DNA of 64,000 nt, taken from the NCBI GenBank assembly GCA_958496175.1, contig OY292276.1:51411080-51475079 (forward strand). Direction: 5' to 3'. The translations under genes were made by a program, and so were the position numbers. This DNA is from Sisyra terminalis. Lineage: Eukaryota > Arthropoda > Insecta > Neuroptera > Sisyridae. Below the pieces are notes generated by a model. The model searched no databases. It worked only from the letters and a program-made list of their open reading frames with translations, and had not been told where the DNA came from. This document shows, piece by piece, positions 11,763-24,535 of this stretch (its first letter is position 1; every line of letters begins with the position of its first letter).

Positions 11763-12480
11763 AAAACCCATTCTGCACGGACGCACGACAAGATAGCCAA
11801 TTTATACATAAGATCATCTATAACAAACTACATTTACGAAGAAAGTACCTACTATATTTAGGTACCTAAAATTTTGAAGTTTTATGCCCAAGAAACGGTA
11901 TTTTCTATTCCTGTTTCTTTTTTTCAAATTTGTTAAAACTTTAACATTGATTAATATTTTTATTTTTTCCGAGTTACAATTAAGTTAATAAATAATCAAG
12001 AAAGAAATTGAGCCATAGGACATACATTTTTATTCATTGATTTGTTAGAACTATAACTTTGTTAAAGGATATGAGCTCATTTTTATATCGTTGTTCTTAT
12101 AATAATTATTTGTTAAGGAAAATGGGACTAAAAATTGGAGTTGAGAATAACGTTAAGAAGTAATAGTTCTTCTATAGGGTACAATGCAGAGGAATTCAAA
12201 GAAAAGACCCCCAGAAAGAAGAAAAGCACTTTTAGGAAATCCTAAATTAATATACCCTTAATTACATCAGGAAAATTTAAATGAGCAAAAAATTTTTGGG
12301 TGGTTTATTTAGACCTAGAAAAATGTAAAAAAAATACTTTGTAAAACATATTTTTTCTTTTATTTTTAATTATTGTAATTTTTATCAGAGCATAATACAA
12401 TGGTCTATTATGGGCGCGGGTCCATTGAGAGCGACCTCATCGATTTTAAATAATAGACGAAATCGTAGAAACTTTTTACT
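11763..12480. other. AT-rich DNA without recognisable genes
   Basis: Nothing recognised apart from A and T runs. Confidence 0.5.
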
Positions 12481-13270
12481 CTAAATAACAATTATCTCAG
12501 TTACCTGAAATCTGCACTTTTGATTTTATTTCAAAGTTTTAGGAAGTGCACATACGTATCCATACTTTGCATATAATTTTAATGCCTTTTCCGAAATCAA
12601 AGGATATTTCTATTATAGAAAAAGAAATAAATTTGGAGATTTCCAAATTCAGAATATTGCAAAAGCAATGATGCCCAAAGTATAACAAATTATAATGTTT
12701 TGGTTTTGATAGTGATGAACGTAGTTTTACGTAGTTATTAACTTTGATTATGAATTTTTAGTTTCTTCTACAAAATAGGACTTATTTTCGATGGAATATT
12801 AACATTGCTTAGATTAAAGTAATTTATTCATTTATCGATGATTAAGTTAAGTAAAGATTTTGCCACTATTTTACACTATTTATTGTAAATAATAATTATC
12901 TCAGTTACTTGAAAGCTGTGCTTTATTTTTTTCCAAATTTTTGGGAAGTGTACATGCGTAGTAATCTATATTTTGCTTATAATTTTAATCCTTTTTCCGT
13001 AATCAAAGGATATTTACATTGTAGAAAAATAAATTCAGAACAAATTCAGAATTTCGCAATAACAATGATGCCAAAAGCATAACAAAGTCTTTTGTTTTGG
13101 TTTTGATAGTGATGAAGATGACGCCGGAATTATTAACTTTGATTATTAATTTTTAGTTTCTTTCGCAAAATAGGACTTGTTTTCGATCGAATGTTAACAT
13201 TGCTTAAATTAAAGTAAATTATTCATTTACCAATGATTTAGTTCAGCATAGATTTTGCCACCATTTGGCC
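12481..13270 (+). repeat. Diverged tandem duplication, period about 400 bp
   Basis: Copy one (about 12481-12872) and copy two (about 12880-13270) share, in order, AATTATCTCAGTTAC, the GGAAGTG.ACAT.CGTA box, ATAATTTTAAT.C.TTTTCC, AATCAAAGGATATTT, GTTTTGGTTTTGATAGTG and AGATTTTGCCAC. The separation of matching boxes is about 403 bp. Differences are spread evenly and no reading frame is preserved, so this is an old non-coding duplication. Confidence 0.8.
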
Positions 13271-15153
13271 TAATTTTCCCATATATGTTATACTACACAA
13301 TTCCAATTTATAAAACCATAATTTTTATAACAATACAATGCAAAAATCTTTTAACTTCCGAACATACCTTAAATCTTAATGTATGTCAAAAGTTAAGAAC
13401 TACTTAATAAGAAAAAAAAACTTAACTTAATTCCTATTGAAGGAACACAGAAAGAAAAAAAATCATTAGAAGATGCACATTTAATTTTTTTGACTTTCAA
13501 TTCTATTCTTTAGTAAAATTCAATTCATTGACTAATGTGACTACTGTATGTATTCAGGAAAGGCTTAACATACATCCTTGAATGCCCCTTCTTAAGAAAC
13601 TATACTTGTAATCCTCTCGGCAACAAAAAGAAATGAATATTACTGCATATTATGCCAATTAGTTTTCAAGGAAGAAATCAAAAGAAGAATGGCACGAGAG
13701 AATTGTACAATATTTATTGAGACCTCCAAAAATTTATTGAGACCAACTAGCCACCTTAATTTATTGAAGTGATCAAATAATTGATTATTTTAATTAATTC
13801 CGAATAAAAATTGGAGAGAAAACTGAATATTTTTCTGGTAACTTAATCCTTTTTTTGAAGGTAAAAAAAAAACACATTAGTGATAAGTACTTGGATACAC
13901 ATTACATACAAAACAGGTGATTAGGATTGCTTGTAAGAGAGAAGGGCTTTAGATTTCAATCCTGAAAAAACTGCTTAAAATAAGACAATCTGGCGTCTGC
14001 CTTCTGGTATACAGATATTATATGCTCAGGTATGGTATTCATGATCGTATTAGGAAAAAAAATAAGCTGCGTTTTTTTTAAATAACTCCTGTACATATTT
14101 GAGGAAAAAATGTGTAATTTTTTTTGATTGTTTACAAGAGATTTTCTCAGAGTAAATTCGATTTGTTTTTTTGTTTAATTGATATGATAATGGTATGAAA
14201 TTGATTTTGAACATAAAAAAAATCGTTTGAAGGAGATTCTGAGGTGTCGTGCGTTGACATTGACAGACCACCCAATACAAAAAAAGGGTAGTAAAGGATG
14301 ACAGCCGGCGATGGGATTGCGATAGCGGCGATTAGACAACACCACCAAACCGATTCATCATTTTCATTCGCGGTATAAAATTATTTATAAATGATTTAGC
14401 TATCCGCTACATGCATATGATTATATGTTCTTGCAAGACACAAAAATACAATGAAACCTGGGAATTGACGATCGAATCCGATATCAGTTACCACAGATCA
14501 TTCTACTCAATTCAGTTTTGTTTTTACTTTTTATCACTGATATCTAATCTTTTGAGAATATAGTGGAAACATTTTTTCAATTTATAAATATAATTAATGT
14601 ATAACTCAGAAAGATTGAGGTAAATAGTACCCGATGGTGTAGCCAATTTGTAAGGAACAAAATAATGCATTCAATATTTAACATTTGAAAAGATGTTGTA
14701 CATTTATTATAAGTACTTATACCTAAAACTAATCAGACCTACAATTCTGTTAAATTTTCCATTAAAATGGAAAGTGAACTCATTATATTTCTTTGGTTTT
14801 ATACAAGGTTTATAAAATACACAGGTGGCCTCATTCGCTACGTGACGTATCCAGAAGAAATTCGTACATATCTTCAGACTGATTCAAATTTCAAAATTCT
14901 TCGTATGACGTCATTTTTTTTTTCTAACGGGGCAATCTGTGTAATTTATAAATCTTGGGTTTTATAAGTTGTTATTCAACCTAGAAAATTACAAAAAATC
15001 GATCCCTAATAAGTAATCGCTTGTTAATTACAGTACAGAGTAAAAACTAACTAGAAATCTTCTCTACTAAAGAATCAAAGAATTAACGACAAATGCCATT
15101 GGCAAACCATGGCAGAAATGTGAAAAAAAAATTAAATCTTGAAAAAATAGATA
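13271..15153. other. AT-rich DNA without recognisable genes
   Basis: A less AT-rich patch lies at 14240-14350, but its open frame (14050-14280, minus) shows no motif. Nothing else recognised. Confidence 0.5.
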
Positions 15154-15787
15154 CAGTCCCTGGTCAAATAGTTAGACATATTTAAGATTTTTCCAATCTT
15201 ATGTATTCTACTAAATTAATGTTGATACTATTTCCTTCTTACATTATTAAAAGTAGTGAAGATTTTTGTGAAATATAATTTTTAAATAAGGGTATAGTCT
15301 TGATTATTACCCCATTTATCCTACTCTGGGGTAACAGCCCTGATTTGAATCCCATTGAAAATATGTGGGATTTGATAGGAAGAAAAATGGTTAAATAGGC
15401 GAGCACTTCAGAAAAATAGCGCCTTAGAAAAAAATATTCATAAATAGAATCACCATCCACAAATGTAGTGGACATTATTGCCTTACATATACAGGTACGC
15501 TGCGAATGATTGAAGCTTTAATAGCAGTAAAAGAGCTTTCAATTAAATATTTAACAAGATATTAAGTTCGCCATTATTAATAATATATTTAAAATAATAG
15601 TAAAAGCTATTTTTCAGTAAATATGATTTTTTTTTTGTCACATTAATTGGTAATAAGTGTAATAAATTAAAATTTTATGGGAAAGTTAAATCCAATCATA
15701 AATTTAAATACAAAATATAAAAGCTTTTACATCATATTTTGTGCTTAATCTATAGTGCGTCTATTATGGTAATATGGGCAGGGATTG
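15154..15787 (+). mobile_element. Degenerate Tc1/mariner element
   Basis: The left end CAGTCCCTGGTCAAATAG is preceded by TA (15152-15153). The right end GCAGGGATTG is followed by TA (15788-15789), and its complement matches the left end imperfectly. TA duplication and a CAGT start are typical of Tc1-like elements. The inside holds the tail of a transposase on the plus strand (15319-15510). At 634 bp, against the usual 1.3-1.7 kb, the copy has lost most of its 5' part and the region between stop and right end is non-coding. It cannot move on its own. Confidence 0.8.
15319..15510 (+). pseudogene. Tc1-like DDE transposase C-terminal fragment
   Basis: The frame reading W-G-N-S-P-D-L-N-P-I-E-N-M-W-D (about 15333-15380) carries the hallmark SPDLNPIEN.WD motif that precedes and includes the third catalytic acid of Tc1/mariner transposases. 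It continues L-I-G-R-K-M-V-K before a TAG. Downstream, in the same frame, the tail NVVDIIALHIQVRCE resembles the family's C-terminal region, interrupted by further stops. The N-terminal DNA-binding domain and the first two catalytic Asp residues are missing. The minus-strand open frame over this stretch is a shadow. Confidence 0.85.
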
Positions 15788-15789
15788 TA

Positions 15790-16795
15790 CACTTGTCGGA
15801 TTAAAAAATGTTATTCTAGTAGTTCTGAAAAATGACATGTATTATCATGATGTTTTTTTTTAATGTATAGTTAACAAGAAAAAACCAAGGACCTTTATGG
15901 CAAAAAAAAAATTTTAAGAGTCGAGTTTCTTTAAATATAATATATGCTGTAGATACCGAAAATATCGAACTTTAAAAAATTCTACTAACTATACTGTTAA
16001 TGTTAACAAAAGCTCAAATTTTCAATCGTTTCGCAAATTATTGATTTCTTTTCCCCGTACTTACTGTAGAAAAATCCCTCAATAATCTCTATTTAAGTAC
16101 TCAAATTTTAATGTCACCAAAAATGCATTTAAATTGATATTTGAAAACATTAAGTTTTAATTTAGTTAGGGTAATAAGGTGTATGTGACAAAAATATAAT
16201 TCAAAATAATCGCTAATTACCTTATGATAATTATATCTAAGAATAATCTTAGAATAGAGAATAATCTTATGATTACACTTGCAAGTTGCTAATATCCATT
16301 ATTAGTGCCTTAAGCACTAATTTTATAGCTTTATTACTTGCACCACCTACTATAAACAAAAATGTGCCCAAACATTAAAAAATTGTTTAATGCAGCTGAA
16401 GTTGGTGCTACAATTTAAAACCAATATAGCCTTTTCAAAGCAGGAGCCTAAACTAAAGAATACAACTTCAAAATTTTGATTTTTCAATCGATTTTTTTCA
16501 ATTATAATCGGTTCACTTGCAAAATTTAAAAGGAATATATTAATATACAAAAATCAAAACTTGTTAGTAATTATTTGATGGACAAGCATAAATATGAACG
16601 TAAAATAAATTCAGTTATAATTCTTTAGAAAAAACAAATTAACTTCAAGTATGAAAGCCATACTAGAACTTATTGGAGGAGGAAGTCCGGATTTATTCAC
16701 AGTGGCACTCTTAGGTCATGAAAAATGAAAACTTACTATGAAAAATTCCACTTAATTATCTACATTCTACTTTATTCCAATTGGTTAATATCGTA
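15790..16795. other. AT-rich DNA without recognisable genes
   Basis: No gene or repeat recognised. Confidence 0.5.
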
Positions 16796-17300
16796 GAGTT
16801 GCCAACATGGAGACATTGCTAGCCCGGAGAAAAAAAAATGATGTGAAGATTTAGCTTTATTAAATTAAAATTATTCACTCTTGAACAATCGTAACTTAAA
16901 ATAAAAGTACTAATACAATACAATAAAATAAAGTATTTCATGATTATTAATTAATTAATAATTAATTCGTACTAAGTGATGAATATCTGTACTACGAGGT
17001 GTCTTGTATAAGGAGCCTTGCCACTAACAATTTAACATAATGAAAATCGAGATTTACGATGATGATTTGTTGGAATTTGCGGAATAACTATTAAACCCCA
17101 ATTCGTAGCAATAGTCGCATTAGTCGCAATTAAAAGTATATAACTTTAGCATTCAGTTGTGATATATTTATCATATTTCAACTTCACACGCCAATGACTT
17201 AACATATACTTAAACTGGAGAATTTTATTGAGAACCCGGAGTACGGAGAAACAACGCCAAACACGGAGTCCCCGGGTCAAAATACCTATGTTGGCTACCC
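16796..17300. mobile_element. Candidate TA-flanked MITE (about 505 bp)
   Basis: Imperfect terminal inverted repeats are seen: GAGTTGCCAACATGGAG on the left and the complement of CCTATGTTGGCTACCC on the right, both reaching a CCCGG box about 30 bp in. TA precedes the left end (16794-16795) and follows the right end (17301-17302). There is no coding capacity; the minus-strand frame at 17146-17331 crosses the right end. The family could be Tc1/mariner-derived. Confidence 0.45.
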
Positions 17301-17302
17301 TA

Positions 17303-18410
17303 AAATATCTGAACCATTTTGAAATAGGCACCTAACACGCAATTTAAATTAGAATAATAAGAACATTAAATAAAATTTAGTCGAAACATTAAGTTGGTAT
17401 ATTCTTTAAAAATATGTCAATTAGAAAAATATTTTACGAAAACTTTTAATAAGGTTAATATATGTTCAGTGAAATAAACGATGAACGATGTTAGTAAATA
17501 GAAGCATAGAATGTTTTAAATCAATGCAAAATATAAAGAGTAACAAATATTAAGAAATCATGGAAATATTAGAGAAATTAAGGATATTTTATAAATTACC
17601 TTTCCGGAGTCAATTCTCCATGTTTATAGGCCTAGACTCTTTAACCATTTAGATTGGAAACATATTTTTTTTAACAAAAATCTTAATTGACAATTGAATC
17701 GAAATCAACACCATTGGCACCAAGGGTTTTGATTTTCATCATTTAACAATATTTCACTTACTTGAACAAAAGAATTGTTGTCTTGATTAATTGAGCACTA
17801 TTTAAAATATCACTTGGATCACTCTTTAACTTTAAATCAAATGAAATTAATTACTTACGAACAAATAAAATATCAATAAGTCAAGGAATGCACTAATATC
17901 TGATAACAGCACAGACACGTCAATACACGCTATTAGCCAATGGGATTGCGAGATTTATAGATGTTCATTTGTTTTGATTATTTAAATTTGAAAATTTAAC
18001 ATAGCTTTATGCCGAATCAATGCTCAATGAAATACAATATACGTATTAGGTTCTACGTTATAAGTGATTGACTTTAGACGGCGCGGAAGTCGCTATTATT
18101 TTTCATTATATAATAAACTTTCAAAAAATTTAAGAAATTTAAAAAAAAATGTTTTCAGAGTGGTTAAATTTTTTTATTGGTTTTAAAGAGTCATATAGTC
18201 GTTGATTTTTTATAAAAAATGAACTATCAATTAAATCAATCAAGATCAAATTAAAATTTTAGATCAATTAGTCTCTATGGAAAAAATGTTTTCTCTTTTT
18301 CATTTACTATTATTATTATTTTTTCATTAAGACCTTTGAGATAGAGATTTGAAACTTCTAGGATCTTTGTATTTTATTAGTACCTCTTAATGTCTTAAGT
18401 ATCGTTAAAA
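17303..18410. other. AT-rich DNA without recognisable genes
   Basis: No gene or shared repeat recognised. Confidence 0.5.
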
Positions 18411-19990
18411 TATATTTCCGGGGCCTATTTAAACTGTCCTAAACTATTTCTAAATTGCAATTTCCAGTCTGATATCCAGAATAAGAAAGGAAGTTATTAC
18501 ATTATTAAATTCATTAATACTAAATTTAATTTATTTTTTTTATGGGTAATGCTTAAAAATATTTAGTAAGAAGTATCTCAATCACAAAAGTGTTTATATT
18601 TGGGGAAAACGGTAATAGCTATTTCTTACAATAAAAACTAGAGGTGTACGAATATCGTTCGAATCGAATCGAATAATGACATTCGATTCGAAATTCGAAT
18701 TGAATATTCGAATAGTTCGAATTATTCAAATAATAATTTTCTCTAAATAAATTAATCAATATCGATAGAAAAGTTTTTTTTTTAGTTATATTCGACTTAA
18801 GGGGTTAGAGGTAGTCAAAAGCATGAAAAAATTATATTTTTTTTTTTGCTAGTAAATTATTTTATTTTACAAAAGTAAGAATATAGCATTAATGCGTTAT
18901 GTTTCGACTTGACTTCACCAAAATTTAAAAAAAAATCAATAACTTTAAAAGTTATGGCTGTTTGTGTGGACCCAGTTTCTCCAGAAGTCCCTTGTGGTGA
19001 TCATTACAAATCCTTGGAGATTCATCAAAAATCAATCGGACAGAAAAAAAATAGTTTTATTAATAGATAATCTAGTGCCTGATCGAAGCTTTTTTTTTTT
19101 TAAAAATTAACAAAATGGCGACCTAAGGATTTTTTTTTCGAATTTTCGGGAAAAAACCAACAGTTAATTGTTTATGGTTTCGAATTATTCAACTATTCGA
19201 ATTATTGGAATATTCGATTCGAAATTCGAATCAAATAATTCGAATTCGATTCGACTCGAATAATTCGAAAATTCGAATATTCGCACACCCCTAATAAAAG
19301 CCTTATTCTTTTAATGATCAACATGGTAGTTTTCTATTTTACATCTATTGATAGAAATATGTGGCCAATTATTCCTTAAAATTATTGATAAGAACATATT
19401 TTTCTGGGCACATAGAAATTGTATTTTTTTTAATGAAAGCTTTTTATGGGATCTAAAGAATCTAAATAAAAATGTCATAGAAAACGAGGAGTTTAAAAAG
19501 CTCATAATTGTTTCTTACTCTTGAAAACGTGTATCTTTCCGGGACCTATTTAAACTATCCTAAACTGTTTCTTAATCTCAATTTCCAGTCTGATATCCAG
19601 AATATGGAAAGAAATTCATTACATCAATACAATTCATTATTACCAAATGTAATGCATATTTTTTTAGGGGTAATGCTTAGAAATACTTAGAAAGAAATAT
19701 ATCAATCGAAAAAAGGCTTATATTCGGGGAAAACGGTAGTAGCTGTTTCTTACAATAAAAACCTCTTTTTTCTAATGATCAACATAGTAGTTCTCTGTTT
19801 AACAGCTATTGTTAGAAATATGTAGCCAAAGATTCCCTAAAATTATTGATAAGAAAATATTTTTCTGGTCACATAAAAATTGTAATTTTTTAAATGAATG
19901 CTTTTTATGGGATCAAGAATCTAAATAAAAATTCCATAGAAAACGAGGAGCTTAAAAAGCTCATAATTGTTTTTTACCCTTGAAAACGTG
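18411..19990 (+). repeat. Tandem duplication of about 460 bp, first copy split by a hAT-like MITE
   Basis: Copy A runs from 18411 to about 19530 and copy B from 19531 to 19990. Both begin TATMTTTCCGGGRCCTATTT and end GCTCATAATTGTTT...TTGAAAACGTG. With the 655-bp insertion at 18639-19293 and one target copy removed, copy A is about 457 bp, close to B's 460. Shared internal landmarks include CAGTCTGATATCCAGAAT, GGGGAAAACGGTA and TAATGATCAACAT. No reading frame is conserved; the open frames at 19311-19505 and 19508-19690 are incidental. Confidence 0.9.
18639..19293. mobile_element. hAT-like non-autonomous element (655 bp)
   Basis: Terminal inverted repeats are TAGAGGTGTACG (left) and the complement of CGCACACCCCTA (right). 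Both ends are followed inward by runs of TTCGAAT and related palindromes, spanning 18650-18730 and 19185-19285. The flanking 8-bp direct repeat is ATAAAAAC (18631-18638) and ATAAAAGC (19294-19301). An 8-bp duplication is the hAT signature. The tandem paralogue at about 19761 carries the unoccupied site ACAATAAAAACCTC, which confirms the boundaries. The interior has no transposase. Confidence 0.85.
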
Positions 19991-21480
19991 GACAAAACCA
20001 CATGAAAAAATCGTTATATTCACAACTGTGTCATTCATATAGTTCTATTCTAATGTATATTGATAACATCCAAATTTAGGTTTTCAAAACTTTAATTTTT
20101 ATTTGAAAATCCATTTCCCTATGAAGTTTATTATCCATAATATTTATAACCAGGAATTGTCTACTAAAATACAAATATGATCAGTTATACTTATTAAAAG
20201 TTTAAACCTGTTCAATTTTTGTGATTTTGTATCAATCAAAAATTTAATCATTTCCCTTAACTTAAAAAATTTATTATAATTGTGGACAAAATTTCTGTGC
20301 ATTTGAATCCATACTGATAATTCCATAAATGAATCTTCAATAATTTTATGAGCTTTTTTCATTTTCATAATAAAAATCAATTTAAAAATCTTACTTCTGG
20401 TTTTTATATAGAGGTTACTACTCTTCATTTAAGCCAAACTTATAATGAATCCAAAAATAAATTAATAATCACATGGCGATAATAGTCACATAAAATACAA
20501 ACGAGTTATATTTCTACTGGTTATATTTTCTCAAAATAATCATTCATTCAAATCATTAGTTCGTCGGCATACGGGGCTGGTTAAAGAATATATCTCTTTA
20601 GAATCTTTTAACTTTTGATACACATAGAAACATTTTATACACTTGTGTGTATTTGTAGACCCTCTCTCGAATATTGTGAATATAAACATTTTATTATTGC
20701 GTTGTTTAATGAACGTATTCCCTATTACATTGTCCTCGATGGTGTTTGATGTTATTCAAAATTACGAATCTATTGAAAGCATTGAATTGAATTATATAAC
20801 CACTAATTAAATTCATCCTTTATTATAAACTAGCGTAATTAACAAAGTATTAACGTAAGGCTACAAATCCCCGCCGTAAATAATAAAAACTATGTGTTAT
20901 CTGTTGGGAATTGGTTGTTCGATATAATTATGGAATTAAATTTAATGTAGCATTTAATCATTTAAATGAAAAAAAAAGAAATAAACTATAATACGGATTT
21001 TCAACATTCTTTTTATATTATTTCGATTTTTGAGCCAACAACGTTGCGTTTGTTTAATAGAAATTTAATATTGGGTCACATTTAAGGTTTAGTTTTATTT
21101 TTTTTTAATGTAGAACGTTATTTGATATGTTGCGTTAGGTCATTTCAATATAGTTGAAGTTATCTACGTTGAAAATCGACCGAATTTAATATGTCAATCG
21201 TTAGCGGTGCTCCTTATAAAGTCACCTTTTCATCGATAGGATTATAAACTTTTAGACATCCTTTCGGTTGTAATGATTTTAATAGCTAGAACGATAAGCT
21301 CATAAGTCCTCCTAATTGTTCAGATTAAATTATATGAATCATTTCATTTAATTAGAATTAGAAAATTTAAATTAGAGAATGAAAAAAATAAATTAATACC
21401 AATAATGAAATGAAAGGATTAGGAAGTACGCAATGCGTCGGTGTACTAATTTTCTATCACCCAAAAGTCTGAATTATTTT
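19991..21480. other. AT-rich DNA without recognisable genes
   Basis: The minus-strand open frame at 20144-20428 (94 codons) shows no motif and typical AT-driven composition. Nothing else recognised. Confidence 0.5.
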
Positions 21481-22580
21481 TCCGGATAAATAATAGGTAG
21501 GTACTTTTAAAAATTGTATATCTAATGCTGTAGTGAATATAAAATAAATTGATGATCGATTTTGGAAGTGGTTTCCATTACGTCAAGCTTCTGCCATCAA
21601 ATTGGATTATAGGACCTGAATCCTGATGGCCAATTTAAGGAAGAGAAAAAAAATCGATTTAAAAAAAACCTGTTAGATTTCCCAGTTGATGAAAAAGCGA
21701 TTGATATGATTCGATAAAGTACTTTTTTTGGACTTATAATGAACAAGAACAGGTGCCAGAGGAGTTAGTATTATTACTACAACGGGTACTACTCCTAACT
21801 CCTAAAAATAAAAAAAGATTTATAGATAAAGTTTCATACTTTCCGGATAAATAATAGTACTAAAAAGGTACTTTTAAAAATTGTATATCTAATGCTGTAC
21901 TGAATATAAAGTAAATTGATGGTCGATTTTGGAAGTGGTTTTCATCACGTCAAGCTTCTGCCATCAAATTGGATTATAGGACCTGGATCCTGATGGCCAA
22001 TTTCAAGAAGAGAAAAAAATCGATTTAAAAAAATCATTTTAGATTTCCCAGTTGATGAAAAAGCGATTAATAGGATTCGATTAAGTACTTTTTTGGACTT
22101 ATAATGAACAAAAACAGGTGCCAGAGGAGTTCATATTATTACTGCAACAGGTATTACTCCTAACTCCTAAAAATAAAAATATTTGTAGATAAAGTTTGAT
22201 ACAAAACTTTAAATAGATAATTGAAGAAAAATAGAAATAGTTGATAAATTTAGCAACAAACGAGAAAATATAAACAAAAGGTTAACAAAGAAAGAACTAT
22301 CGCCAATGTGGGGAAAAAAGTTAGCTAGATGAAACCCATTTTCATAGGAGTTAGTCAGTATTATTACTACAACGGGTACTACTCCAAACTCCTAAAAATA
22401 AAAAAAGATTCATAGATAAAGTTTGATACAAAACTTTAAATAGTTATTTGAAGAAAAATAGAGATAGTTGATAAATTGAGGGACAAACGAGAAAATATAA
22501 AACAAAAGGTTAACAAAGAAAGAACTATCGTCAATGTGGGGAAATAAGTTAGCTAGATGAAACCCATTTTCATAGGATAA
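21481..22580 (+). repeat. Nested tandem array, periods about 361 and 227 bp
   Basis: Unit A-B (TCCGGATAAATAATAG... to ...GATAAAGTTT) starts at 21481 and again at 21842, a period of 361 bp. It is followed by block C (about 22200-22346, containing ACAAAACTTTAAATAG and ACGAGAAAATATAAA). Then B and C repeat once more (about 22347-22580, period about 227 bp). The order is therefore A-B, A-B-C, B-C. Each A contains a conserved core, GATTATAGGACCTGRATCC followed by TGATGGCC, which also occurs at 43485-43530 (inverted) and 59618-59690. That suggests A includes an older dispersed repeat. Confidence 0.85.
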
Positions 22581-23189
22581 GAATTCAAAGTTGAAGTTAT
22601 TGTAGAAGGAAAACTAGAAAGTATCAAAAAAAGGAAGAAGAGGATTGAAATCCTGAACTTAAATGGGCTGTCCTGTATTAACGAATCTTACCAGGGATAG
22701 ACAACAGTGAGGAAAGAATTCATTTACGCGGGAAACTAAATCTATCGCCAAATGAAAACTAGAAAAAAATCAACCAATTGAAGTTTTGAATTCATGATTA
22801 TTTTTAGTAAAAAATTAAAACTCACTAAAGAATCTATTAATTGAGACTTAATTCACTATAAAGTCGGTTTTCTATTATGAGAACGGAAATCGATAAATTA
22901 TAGATTGAAATGAAGAATTGAATATTTGAAATATCTTTTAATCTCTTGCTTTATTGATATGCGCATAAGCTGCTGCTTATCGATCACGAGGCTTTTTAGC
23001 TTACAAGATCAAAACGTTTTTTTTTGTTTTTAAATTGAAATGAAAAAACTTCAATTTATTCAATTAATTTCAAGAACCACGAAAGATCAGTAGGTAACGT
23101 TTACGAAAAGTATAGAAAAATTCGCAATATGAACATTTGATTTTACAAAATATTCTATCTCCACTCCCTTTTGAACTTCCGGTTAAAGT
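22581..23189. other. AT-rich DNA without recognisable genes
   Basis: Nothing recognised. Confidence 0.5.
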
Positions 23190-24535
23190 TTTTCATCCCT
23201 CCGAAGTTAAATTTGTAATAAATGCATCTCTTAAAAAAAGCTCCTAGTCACGACCTTATAACAGCAAAAATTTTACAAAATCACCCCGAGAAGACAATAG
23301 TTTACCTAACCACTATATAACATAACCACCTAACCACTATAACACAATTCTTCGTACTATACATTTCCCATCACAATGGAAACACTACATTGTAATTATT
23401 ATCCCGAAACCCAATAAATCAGCTACAGATTCATCATCCTATAGGCCCATAAGTTTTTTCCAAAATCTTTGATAAACTACTTTTAAAAAGAATTTTCTCT
23501 ATATTTGAAAATTGTAAAGTTATTCCTTCTCACCAATTCGGTTTCATATCTTAGTAATATCACAGAGTCTTTGATGAAATCTCTGCCGATCTTGAAAGAA
23601 AGCAATACCGCAAAAGAGCATTTCTGGATGTCACAGGCATTCAACCGGGTATGGAATCCAGGACTTCAATATAAACTTAAATAATTTTTCTATCCCAATA
23701 CTTCCTTATCCTCAAATCATATCTTTCCAACCGCTGATTCAGAGTGAAATGTGGATCTGAAGTCCATCCACCTAAACCCATTTTAGCCGGGGTTCCGCAA
23801 GGTACCATTGGGTCCCATCCTTATATATACATTGGATATTCTAAATCATCCTCACACAATGATAATCACCTACTCAGATGATACTGCAATACTTGCCATC
23901 GATCCAAATCCATTCTATGTCACATTTTATGCAGCAACACCTCGACCTTATTATCAAGTGGTGTCAAAGATGAAAAGTAAAAATTAACAAAAATAAATGC
24001 GTTAATGTAACATTTACCTTAAATAGACAACGATGTCCGCCGCAAGTATATGAAAACAATTTTTACTAACATCCACAAATGTTCGACATATACGGTTTTA
24101 CCTAGATAGTCATCCTATGTGGAACCATACACAAGACTAAAACGAAAAGACCTTAACAGACGCTTTGGACTCTTGGGAAAACTTTTAGGACATCAATTTT
24201 CCATAAACGTGTAGACTAAATTAATAATTTACAAAACTCTTATTAGACCTATTTTAACTTAGGGAATTGTAGAATTGTGGAGTTTTATAAAACCCTCTTA
24301 TATTAAACGTATTGAAGCTTTTCGGTCAAAAGTTCTGCGAAAAATTCTTAATGCTCTATATTATGTCACAAGTGAAGATATTCTCAAAGACCTTAACGTC
24401 CCTTATATTTCCGATAGATTCATTAGATTCCACAATAAGTTATTCTTCCATTGAAATCCAGAAGCTCAAATTCTATCCTTTAGTCAACACCGGAAAAATC
24501 CTCTATGTAGCCTAAAGCGACGGTGGTTGAGAAAT
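23190..24535 (+). pseudogene. Jockey-like non-LTR retrotransposon reverse transcriptase, dead
   Basis: Stops and frameshifts are frequent, but piecewise translation follows the jockey-clade reverse transcriptase in order. QWKHYIVIIIPKPNKS and then SSYRPIS lie near 23360-23457, HQFGF near 23531, AFLDV then (frame change) QAFNRVW near 23617-23660, AGVPQGT near 23790, and T-Y-S-D-D-T-A-I-L with the catalytic YSDD (usual form YADD) at 23871-23882. The C-terminal region KTLIRPILT...ELWSFIKPSYIKRI and SKVLRKILNALYYVT spans about 24230-24370. The endonuclease domain is not seen upstream, as in a 5'-truncated insertion. No poly-A tail or target duplication was identified. The open frame at 24312-24515 is out of frame with it. 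Confidence 0.85.
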
